Shown piece by piece: positions 9,036 through 15,733 of a stretch of DNA of 43,063 bases. The notes below the pieces were generated by a model. That model saw only the letters and a program-made list of their open reading frames with translations. It ran no database searches and was not told the DNA's origin. The DNA lies in assembly GCA_002261155.1 (NCBI GenBank), contig NKXN01000019.1:1-43063 (forward strand), written 5' to 3'. This DNA comes from Bacillaceae bacterium SAS-127 (GTDB lineage: Bacteria; Bacillota; Bacilli; Bacillales; Domibacillaceae). A program made the position numbers and the translations under genes. How positions within the stretch are numbered: the first letter of the stretch is position 1; each line of letters begins with the position of its first letter.

Positions 9036-9565
9036 AGGGGATAAAGGATGTCCAAAAGGTTGTGCGTGAATTAGCCAATATATATGTTCCTTTCTTTGAT
9101 GTAGAACGAGGAGGAAAGGTTGGTAGCACGGATATCGCTTTTTCAGCTGTTTATAATCGAAGAGATGAGCGTTATATGTTTACGAAGAAAATCAAAGTGT
9201 GGGGAGTGGACAATCAACAAATCGTTTTTGTGACAGCTCCTAATCTAGAAGTAAACGAAGCGTATATTGATCGAATGATGAACGATATGATCGATTGTAC
9301 AAATGAGTATGTGAAGCCACATGGAGAACATATGTCTACCGTATTTACAGGTATTATTATTACAAATCAACCTGTTACATCAGAAGTTATTCACACGATC
9401 TTAAAAATCAGAAAATTGAAATTTTTGAAGTTTGGTATTCAAGGGTGGGTAGAAATGTATATAGCGATTCTCGACCTTAGTAAAAAAGAAATTTATATGC
9501 ATAAGAAAGGGAAACTATTTATCGAGCCTTTATATCATTATTTGAAGGAGGTAGAAGAGAAATGA
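9032..9565 (+). CDS. Hypothetical protein upstream of cstA
   Basis: A 177-residue soluble protein without a family I recognise. It has no signal peptide or membrane segment; alternating hydrophobic strands and helices run throughout (for example IVFVTAPNLEV and TVFTGIIITN), and a Lys-rich stretch lies near the C-terminus. The ATG at 9032 is preferred over the GTG at 9023 because the GAGGTG ribosome site contains that GTG. Its start overlaps a possible leader peptide, and its stop overlaps the cstA start by four bases (ATGA), so it is translationally coupled to cstA and probably related to that transporter's use or control. That role is inferred from position only. Confidence 0.75.
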   Translation: MKGIKDVQKVVRELANIYVPFFDVERGGKVGSTDIAFSAVYNRRDERYMFTKKIKVWGVDNQQIVFVTAPNLEVNEAYIDRMMNDMIDCTNEYVKPHGEHMSTVFTGIIITNQPVTSEVIHTILKIRKLKFLKFGIQGWVEMYIAILDLSKKEIYMHKKGKLFIEPLYHYLKEVEEK

Positions 9566-11175
9566 GTTTATTAACATTATTAACGATTGCAGGTATTATT
9601 TTTATCATTGCCTATTTTACGTACGGAAAATTTCTTGACAAGAAATTTGGGGTAGATCCAAATCGTCCAACACCAGCAATTACGATGGCTGATGGGGTTG
9701 ATTACGTGGCCGCCAGAAAACCGGTGTTGTTAGGGCATCATTTTGCGACCATTGCCGGAGGAGGTCCGATTGTCGGCCCAATCACGGCCGTTGTTTTTGG
9801 ATGGATTCCAGCTGTTATTTGGATCATTATTGGTAGTATTTTTATCGGTGGGGTTCATGACTATGCTTCGTTACAGGCTTCTTTGCGTCATCGAGCGGAA
9901 TCCATTGGCTCAATTATTAAAGAATATATGGGGAAAAGGGGACAAACCTTATTTTTGGCCTTTTCGATTGCGACATTGATCTTAATTGTTGGTGTATTTA
10001 TTATTCTTGTGAAAGATACATTTGTCGCCGTACCACAAGCAGCTACTGCCTCTGTTTTATTTATTGGGATTGCGATAATTTTCGGGTTTTTAGTGAATCA
10101 ATTACGAATGAATTTCGTACTTGCTAGTATTTTAGGTGTTGTGGCCATGTTCTTTAGTATTTGGGCGGGAATCAATTATCCACTAGAGTTAAGTGGTGGA
10201 GCTTGGGTTGCTATTTTACTTGTTTATGCTTATTTAGCTTCGGTTATGCCGGTTTGGATGCTCTTGCAGCCTCGAGATTATCTTAATTCATTTTTATTAT
10301 ATGGAATGATTGGTGGGGCAGCGCTAGGGATTATTTTAGCCAACCCAGAAATTAAAATGGCTGGCTACACAGGCTTCTATAATGAAACATTAGGGTTTTT
10401 ATTCCCTATTCTCTTTATTACGATTGCGTGTGGAGCTGTTTCTGGGTTCCATTCCCTTGTTTCATCAGGGACAACAGCCAAACAGTTAGATAATGAAAAG
10501 AATGGTCGATTTATCACGTATGGAAGTATGCTTTTGGAAGGGTTTTTAGCCATTATTGCGATTGGAGCAGTCGCATATTTATCACAAGCAGAGTTTACTG
10601 CTAGAATGGCTGAGCTTGGAGGTCCTATAGGCACCTTTTCAGCTGGTGTCGGTTTCTTTATGTCTCATTGGGGGATTCCAGAAGTGACAGCTACTACATT
10701 TACAGCTTTAACTGCTTCCGCCTTTTTAATGACGACGTTGGATTCAGCGACCCGCCTTGGAAAATATGCCGTGCAGGAGTTTGCAGAAAGTCGCTCTGTT
10801 ATGTTTACTAATAATCATGTCGCAACCATTGTGGTTGTCGTCGGAGCCGGTGCTCTTGCTTTATCAGGTACTTGGAGTGCGGTATGGCCTTTGTTTGGTT
10901 CGGCCAATCAAATGCTTGGAGCGATTGCCTTGCTTGCGGTGAGTGTATGGTTAATTAAAACGGGTGTGAAGGCTTGGTTCATTATTGTACCGATGATTTT
11001 TATGTTTGTTGTCACTTTGGCCGCTTTGATCGTGCTAATGCAGAAAAACTTCACAAGTGGTAACTATCTACTAGCTTCTGCTTCATTTGCTTTATTCGTA
11101 CTTTGTATCGTCCTTGTGATTGAAGCTTGGCGTTCCTTAACGGCGGTGAGTGATGATACGTCAGTGAAAATTTGA
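9562..11175 (+). CDS. cstA: Carbon starvation protein A, pyruvate/peptide transporter family
   Basis: A 537-residue polytopic membrane protein of the CstA family. Members import pyruvate or peptides under carbon starvation. The family signature is at about residues 48-75: DYVAARKPVLLGHHFA followed by IAGGGPIVGPI. About 14-16 hydrophobic segments follow, with conserved inner motifs such as HDYASL and SGTTAKQLDNE. It is shorter than the ~700-residue E. coli protein because it lacks the extra C-terminal region, as in many Firmicutes. GGAGG precedes the ATG inside the preceding gene. A terminator follows. Substrate assignment rests on family knowledge. Confidence 0.93.
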   Translation: MSLLTLLTIAGIIFIIAYFTYGKFLDKKFGVDPNRPTPAITMADGVDYVAARKPVLLGHHFATIAGGGPIVGPITAVVFGWIPAVIWIIIGSIFIGGVHDYASLQASLRHRAESIGSIIKEYMGKRGQTLFLAFSIATLILIVGVFIILVKDTFVAVPQAATASVLFIGIAIIFGFLVNQLRMNFVLASILGVVAMFFSIWAGINYPLELSGGAWVAILLVYAYLASVMPVWMLLQPRDYLNSFLLYGMIGGAALGIILANPEIKMAGYTGFYNETLGFLFPILFITIACGAVSGFHSLVSSGTTAKQLDNEKNGRFITYGSMLLEGFLAIIAIGAVAYLSQAEFTARMAELGGPIGTFSAGVGFFMSHWGIPEVTATTFTALTASAFLMTTLDSATRLGKYAVQEFAESRSVMFTNNHVATIVVVVGAGALALSGTWSAVWPLFGSANQMLGAIALLAVSVWLIKTGVKAWFIIVPMIFMFVVTLAALIVLMQKNFTSGNYLLASASFALFVLCIVLVIEAWRSLTAVSDDTSVKI

Positions 11176-11204
11176 ATAGAAAATATATGTATAGTAAAAC
11201 TAGG

Positions 11205-11235
11205 AGCCCCCTATTGAAATAAAAAAGGGGGCTTT
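11205..11235 (+). terminator. Probable terminator after cstA
   Basis: AGCCCCCT pairs with AGGGGGCT; only a short T tract follows, so it may be leaky. Confidence 0.65.
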
Positions 11236-11278
11236 ACATACTATCATTATCGTGTCCTTTTCTACATTTAGATTCTTT

Positions 11279-11307
11279 TTGTATTTTAATAAATAACAGA
11301 CTATAAT
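11279..11307 (+). promoter_or_regulatory. Candidate promoter of the aminotransferase gene
   Basis: TTGTAT (11279-11284), a 17-bp spacer and TATAAT (11302-11307) lie just upstream of the aminotransferase ribosome site. The -35 is weak. Confidence 0.45.
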
Positions 11308-11329
11308 AAGTGGAAAAGGAGGAATACCG

Positions 11330-12448
11330 ATGATTAATGAACTTTTACCACCGAAACGGATTTTAATGGGACCTGGTCCAAGTGATGTTCATCCGCACGT
11401 ATTAAAGTCGATGGTTACACCGTTACTAGGGCATTTAGATCCGGCATTTTTAACGATTATGGATGAAACGATGGATTTGTTGCGTCAAGTCTATCAAACA
11501 AATAATAAAGCAACGATGGCGATGTCTGGAACCGGAAGCGCCGGGATGGAAACGGTGTTTGTTAATCTAATAGAGCCTGGTGACAAAGTAGTTGTTGGGG
11601 TGAATGGCCTTTTTGGAGAGAGAATGGTTGATGTAGCTGAGCGTTGTGGAGCAGAAGTCATTCCAGTCAAGGCACCATGGGGACAAATCATTGACCCTGA
11701 GCAAATAAAAGAAGCGTTGCAAAAGCATACAAATATTAAAGTAGTCGCTGTCGTTCATGCGGAAACTTCTACTGGTGTGAGGCAGCCTTTAGAAGAGATT
11801 AGTCAGATCGTTCATGAACATGAAGCACTACTCGTATGTGACATGGTGACAAGTCTTGGAGGGTGCCCAACAGACATTGATCGTGTTGGTGTGGATGCTG
11901 CTTATAGTGGAACACAAAAATGTTTAAGTGCACCTCCGGGATTAGCCCCTGTTACGTTCAGTGATCGTGCAGTTGATGCTATGGCTAAACGGACACAAAA
12001 GGTACAAAGCTGGTATTTAGACTTATCGATGATTCAAGCGTATTGGAGTGAGGATAGTGAGCGTTTCTATCATCATACAGCTCCAATTACGATGATCTAC
12101 TCTTTACGTGAAGCGTTAAGATTAATCGTGAATGAAGGGGTAGAAAATGTATTTGCTCGTCATAAGCGATATGGTGATTCCCTTCATGAGGGGCTTGAGG
12201 CGATGGGATTAAGTCTTCTTGTAGACAAAGAGCATCGATTATCCCAATTAACTTCGGTCAATATTCCAGAAGGTGTAGATGATTTGGCTGTTCGTAAGCG
12301 GCTATTAGAAAAATATAGTTTAGAAATTGGTGGAGGCTTAGGTGAATTAAAAGGGAAGATATGGCGAATTGGCTTGATGGGTTACAATGCTCGCCAAGAA
12401 AATGTTACATACATGCTAGCGGCTTTAGCGGATGTGTTAAAGGAATAA
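11330..12448 (+). CDS. Alanine/serine-glyoxylate (PucG-like) aminotransferase, class V
   Basis: A PLP-dependent fold-type I enzyme, 372 residues, of the family that includes alanine-glyoxylate aminotransferase and B. subtilis PucG (ureidoglycine-glyoxylate aminotransferase). The N-terminal MGPGPSDV motif, the phosphate-binding SGTGSAGME near residue 65, the Asp-containing VCDMVTSLGG near residue 168 and the PLP lysine K197 in SGTQKCLSAPPG are all present. The C-terminal WRIGLMGYNA block is typical. GGAGG precedes the ATG. No purine-degradation genes are nearby, so a general glyoxylate or serine-pyruvate role is as likely as the PucG reaction. It is monocistronic. Confidence 0.88.
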   Translation: MINELLPPKRILMGPGPSDVHPHVLKSMVTPLLGHLDPAFLTIMDETMDLLRQVYQTNNKATMAMSGTGSAGMETVFVNLIEPGDKVVVGVNGLFGERMVDVAERCGAEVIPVKAPWGQIIDPEQIKEALQKHTNIKVVAVVHAETSTGVRQPLEEISQIVHEHEALLVCDMVTSLGGCPTDIDRVGVDAAYSGTQKCLSAPPGLAPVTFSDRAVDAMAKRTQKVQSWYLDLSMIQAYWSEDSERFYHHTAPITMIYSLREALRLIVNEGVENVFARHKRYGDSLHEGLEAMGLSLLVDKEHRLSQLTSVNIPEGVDDLAVRKRLLEKYSLEIGGGLGELKGKIWRIGLMGYNARQENVTYMLAALADVLKE

Positions 12449-12570
12449 AAATTGTAATATTTAATGATAAAAAAGATTGTATTTTCTTGACAAATAGTCT
12501 TATTTACAAAAAGGCTGAAAGCTGATACCGTAGGATTGTCAACACATTTACCGAATAAAGGGGTATTCAA

Positions 12571-12876
12571 ATGGCGATTTTTACGGATGAAGAGAAAGCG
12601 TTAGAATGTACCGTGACAGATACAGAATGTTTATGGAAAAAGAATGTGATTAAGATTGAGAACGGATATTTAGTAAGCAAGGGATTAGTGACAAATGTTC
12701 GAATTCCATTACATCATGTTGATACCGTCGTATATTCTATGAATCCTAAAAAACCAGCGCTTGTACCTGGTTTAAAGATTGTTGGAAAAGGTGTTATACT
12801 AGCTGAAATGGACATTTCTGCTGAGTATATTGAAACGGTGCAAGATTGGCTTCTTCAAGTAATTGAAAAGGCGTAA
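12571..12876 (+). CDS. Conserved hypothetical 101-residue protein
   Basis: A small soluble protein that I do not recognise. The sequence alternates short beta strands (NVIKIENGYLVSKGLVTNVRIPL, then VDTVVYS, LKIVGKGVILAEMDI) and closes with one amphipathic helix (YIETVQDWLLQVIEK). That seven-strand-plus-helix outline suggests a PH-like fold, but this is inference. No membrane segment or cysteine motif is present. AAAGGGG precedes the ATG by 8 bases. It is flanked by its own terminator, so it is a separate unit. Confidence 0.75.
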   Translation: MAIFTDEEKALECTVTDTECLWKKNVIKIENGYLVSKGLVTNVRIPLHHVDTVVYSMNPKKPALVPGLKIVGKGVILAEMDISAEYIETVQDWLLQVIEKA

Positions 12877-12892
12877 TTACTTTTAAAGATGT

Positions 12893-12960
12893 CAGGCTTT
12901 TCCGCGGTTTTTCTTTTCTTAAGGGAGAGAAAAATTGCGGAGACAAAGCCTGGCTTTTTA
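12893..12960 (+). terminator. Long imperfect terminator hairpin
   Basis: Three stacked stems are visible: CAGGCTTT with AAAGCCTG, TCCGC with GCGGA, and TTTTTCT with AGAAAAA-like bases, followed by CTTTTTA. Confidence 0.8.
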
Positions 12961-13025
12961 CGTACCGTTCTATTTTTTTATTTATTAAATACTGAACATT
13001 CATTCTTTTTGAAAGTGGTGATCAA

Positions 13026-13949
13026 ATGAAACGGCCTTCTCCATATCTTCTCCTCATATTGGCTACTCTTTTGTGGGGAGGAAACTTTGTCATTGGTCGA
13101 GCAGTAGCGAACAATGTGCCGCCATATACGCTCTCTTTATTGCGTTGGTGCACAGCTTTTTTCGTTTTTTATCCTTTTGTAAGGAAGAATTTGCAAGCGG
13201 ATTGGCCGGTTATAAAGAGATATTGGAAAATCGTGATTGTAATGGCTGTAACAGGTGTCGCGAGTTTTAACACTTTAGTATACATATCGCTCCACTATAC
13301 GACATCGATTAATGCGTCGTTAGTGAATTCATCTACTCCTATTATTATTTTTATGTTGTCTTTTGTCTTTTTTAAAGAGAGACTTCATCGCAATCAATTG
13401 ATAGGGACGCTCATTTCTCTTTTTGGTGTCCTCTTTATTTTATCGAAGGGTGATTGGACGAATTTGATGTCGTTCTCATTTAATCAAGGTGATTTACTCG
13501 TTGTTGCGGCTGTTCTCTTTTGGGGTGTTTATTCGGTTTTAGTGAAGCAATATGCGAACAAGCTACCTGGGTATAGCACGTTTTTTGTAGCGATCGGTCT
13601 TGGTCTGATTGTTTTATTTCCTTTTTCATTGGTAGAATTATTGATCTATAAAGAAACGGTGAATTGGAACATTACGTCAATAAGCGCAATTGCTTATATT
13701 GGCATTTTTGCTTCGATTGTTGCTTTCACTTCATGGAATACAGCAGTTGCTGCGATTGGTGCCAATAAAGCAGGTATTTTCTTAAATTTCATTCCTGTGT
13801 TTGCTTCTTTGTTTGCGATTATGTTTCTTGGAGAAACTATGACCTCGTATCAAATAATTGGTGGCCTATTTGTTGTTCTCGGTGTGTATTTATCAACGAA
13901 AGTACCGAAAAAAGCTCACCTTATTAGTAGAAAGAACGCTGTCTCTTGA
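13026..13949 (+). CDS. DMT-superfamily transporter, EamA family
   Basis: A 307-residue inner-membrane protein with ten hydrophobic segments in two five-helix EamA repeats (about residues 7-135 and 150-290). Each repeat starts with a typical short motif, LLWGGNFVIGRA in the first and LFWGVYSVLVK in the second. These carriers usually export or import small metabolites such as amino acids or drugs; the substrate cannot be read. GAAAGTGGTG precedes the ATG. The end of the gene forms the left arm of its own terminator. Confidence 0.9.
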   Translation: MKRPSPYLLLILATLLWGGNFVIGRAVANNVPPYTLSLLRWCTAFFVFYPFVRKNLQADWPVIKRYWKIVIVMAVTGVASFNTLVYISLHYTTSINASLVNSSTPIIIFMLSFVFFKERLHRNQLIGTLISLFGVLFILSKGDWTNLMSFSFNQGDLLVVAAVLFWGVYSVLVKQYANKLPGYSTFFVAIGLGLIVLFPFSLVELLIYKETVNWNITSISAIAYIGIFASIVAFTSWNTAVAAIGANKAGIFLNFIPVFASLFAIMFLGETMTSYQIIGGLFVVLGVYLSTKVPKKAHLISRKNAVS

Positions 13950-13973
13950 AAAATTGAGAGATAGCTTTTTTTT
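13938..13973 (+). terminator. Intrinsic terminator overlapping the EamA stop codon
   Basis: GCTGTCTCT pairs with AGAGATAGC (one G-U), followed by eight T. The left arm lies in the last codons of the transporter gene. Confidence 0.85.
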
Positions 13974-14037
13974 GATAGGAAAGAGAACGTTTGTTTGTTA
14001 TAATGGGTCGAGATAAAAAAGAAGGGAAGGATCTTTC

Positions 14038-14667
14038 ATGAAGGGCTCAGCTCATTTAGCCATTGGAGGGGCTACGGGGTTAGTAACGGCGATGTATTTG
14101 CAAGCAGATCCGCTCTCAACAGCATCTCTTATTAGTATTGGAGCGGTTGCGGGGCTTGTGCCGGACCTTGATGTAAACGGTAAGTTAGCTAATCGAATTA
14201 CTATTTCGAAAAAATGGCTCGTTTTATTTTTTGCTTTATGTGGCGTGCTGTTAATCGGCTATAGTTATATTCAGTTAGTCGGATTGATGAAGTCAGCTGG
14301 TTTTGTAATCGGGATCGGGCTATTATTGCTTCCGAGATTGTTTATTAAGCAGCGAACGATGTTATTTCTTACGGGAGCGATACTAGCTTATGTCGGTTGG
14401 AATGCCAATATTTATTGGGTCATGCTTTTAAGTGGCTTCATCATGATTTCTTCCTTTTTAGCGCATCGATCATTAACTCATTCGGTCATAGGTGTTGTTT
14501 GCTTCGGTTATATCGCCTGGCATTTTGAGCAATCGGTCGCATTAGAAGGAAGCTTCATGGCAGCGGTATTAGCTTATGTGAGCCATCTAGTCGCAGATAT
14601 GAAAATGTGGTCATTTAACAAAAAAGGAGTTAAGTGGTTCCAACCAATATTTAACAAAGAGTTTTAA
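14038..14667 (+). CDS. Membrane-bound metal-dependent hydrolase, YdjM family
   Basis: A 209-residue membrane protein of the YdjM/YfhP type. The polar residues of the family lie next to membrane segments: SAHLAIGG at the N-terminus, VPDLDVNGK near residue 42, HRSLTHSVIG near residue 142 and SHLVADMKMW near residue 182. These His/Asp residues probably bind a metal. Four to five hydrophobic segments separate them. In other bacteria members are tied to SOS or lipid hydrolysis, but no LexA box is obvious here. GAAGGGAAGG precedes the ATG. Confidence 0.85.
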   Translation: MKGSAHLAIGGATGLVTAMYLQADPLSTASLISIGAVAGLVPDLDVNGKLANRITISKKWLVLFFALCGVLLIGYSYIQLVGLMKSAGFVIGIGLLLLPRLFIKQRTMLFLTGAILAYVGWNANIYWVMLLSGFIMISSFLAHRSLTHSVIGVVCFGYIAWHFEQSVALEGSFMAAVLAYVSHLVADMKMWSFNKKGVKWFQPIFNKEF

Positions 14668-14715
14668 TGTTTTTTACAAATGTCACTATGTGCAAAATTC
14701 GAAATTAAATATTTA

Positions 14716-14743
14716 AAAGGATTACACCCCTGACATACAGAAA
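14716..14743 (+). promoter_or_regulatory. Candidate sigma-H promoter
   Basis: AAAGGATTA (14716-14724), 14 bp, then AGAAA (14739-14743) matches the sigma-H pattern RWAGGAWWT-N14-HGAAT except for the last base of each element. It precedes a Spo0M-family gene, and B. subtilis spo0M is sigma-H dependent, which supports the call. Confidence 0.45.
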
Positions 14744-14853
14744 AAGCATAGTAAATTCCATGAATCGTTGCTAAATATAGTGCAAAAGGTAATAAGGGAA
14801 AGGTATGATAAAAAGGAAAAATCATTACTCATGTGTGAAAGGGATGGGAGAGA

Positions 14854-15261
14854 ATGTGGAAAGAATTTTTATCTAGTATAGGAATTGGCAGTGTAAAGGT
14901 TGATACTGTTCTCGAAAAAGGCCAGTTTACAATTGGAGAAGTGATAGAGGGGAAAGTAGTCATTACGGGTGGAAAAGTACCAATTTCTATTCAATCAATT
15001 ATGTTGCAGCTCGTGTACCAATTGGAAGAGGTTCGTGATGATAGTGATTTCTCAAGCCACGAAAAGGAAATGGATCGCTTATTAATGAACATAGATAGAG
15101 AAATTCTTCCTGGAGAAACGCAGAACTTCCCATTTGAAATCACTTTGAGGAAAAACCATCCTGTGACGGAAGATAACAAGCAAACGTTTTTAAGAACGAC
15201 GGTGATTATTCCGCAATCGGTTGATGCAACGGATCAAGACGAGATTATTATAAAAGGATAA
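14854..15261 (+). CDS. Short Spo0M-family (arrestin-like) protein
   Basis: A 135-residue cytosolic protein related to the sporulation-control protein Spo0M. The N-terminal IGIGSVKVDTVLEKGQFTIGE and the following beta-strand pattern (GKVVITGG, IMLQLVYQLEE, PFEITLRKNHPV) match the N-terminal arrestin domain. B. subtilis Spo0M has about 258 residues, so this protein keeps only the first domain. The reading frame ends cleanly, with no frameshifted remainder downstream, because the nrd control region begins at once. GGGAGAG precedes the ATG. It is either a natural single-domain paralogue or a gene truncated long ago. Confidence 0.8.
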   Translation: MWKEFLSSIGIGSVKVDTVLEKGQFTIGEVIEGKVVITGGKVPISIQSIMLQLVYQLEEVRDDSDFSSHEKEMDRLLMNIDREILPGETQNFPFEITLRKNHPVTEDNKQTFLRTTVIIPQSVDATDQDEIIIKG

Positions 15262-15269
15262 ATCATCAC

Positions 15270-15351
15270 TTGCGAAAATGATCACCCATTGTTATAATGA
15301 GTCAGGCACAATATTTAGTGTTTTATTATTAAAAAAATCTATATTTAGTGT
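15270..15351 (+). promoter_or_regulatory. nrd promoter with tandem NrdR boxes
   Basis: TTGCGA (15270-15275), 17 bp, TATAAT (15293-15298) predicts a start near 15305. Two 16-bp boxes follow: GCACAATATTTAGTGT (15306-15321) and AATCTATATTTAGTGT (15336-15351). They match the NrdR consensus ACACWATATATWGTGT at 14 and 13 positions and start 30 bp apart, about three helical turns, as tandem NrdR boxes do. NrdR with bound dATP should repress from here. Confidence 0.85.
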
Positions 15352-15362
15352 GAAACCAGTAA

Positions 15363-15512
15363 AAAGGTGTTATATGTAGCATAATAGGGAATCCGGTGAA
15401 AGTCCGGAACTGTACCCGCAACTGTAAGTGCTGACGACCAGGGCAATACCACTGTCTTAAGACGGGAAGGGCCTTTGGGAGGATGAAGCACAAGTCAGGA
15501 GACCTGCCTTTT
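15363..15512 (+). promoter_or_regulatory. Cobalamin riboswitch
   Basis: All hallmarks of the AdoCbl aptamer are present in order: the GGTGTTATATGTAGCATAAT start helix, GGGAATCCGGTGAAAGTCCG, then ACTGTACCCGCAACTGTAA, a variable arm, and the B12 box AAGTCAGGAGACCTGCC near 15493-15508. It lies in the leader of nrdA and is followed by an intrinsic terminator, so cobalamin binding should stop transcription. Confidence 0.97.
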
Positions 15513-15640
15513 TATAGCGTTTACTCTTTTTCGGGAGTTGGGAAGAAAGCGCGAGGAAATGATCAATGGCTTATTAATTAGCGAGCTAGAGGTTTCTCTA
15601 TGTCCGTTTGATTAATAGGTAATATTTCTTCGCTCTGATC

Positions 15641-15671
15641 CCATCTTTCTCATGGAAAGATGGTTTTTTTG
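15641..15671 (+). terminator. Riboswitch-controlled terminator
   Basis: CCATCTTTC pairs perfectly with GAAAGATGG, followed by seven T, 63 bases before nrdA. Between aptamer and terminator a second long stem is possible (GCGAGGAAAT near 15552 with ATTTCTTCGC near 15623, enclosing CTTATTAATT with GATTAATAGG). This is the layout of a transcription-attenuation platform. Confidence 0.85.
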
Positions 15672-15733
15672 TTTGCTTTTTGAGCAAAAAACCTCTTTTT
15701 AGGCAAAAATATATTTTTTAAGGAGCAAATAAA

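Noticed and set aside
12993-13002. TGAACATTCA palindrome before the EamA gene as a TetR operator
   Set aside because: Only 4-bp arms with no adjacent regulator gene; chance is likely in AT-rich DNA.
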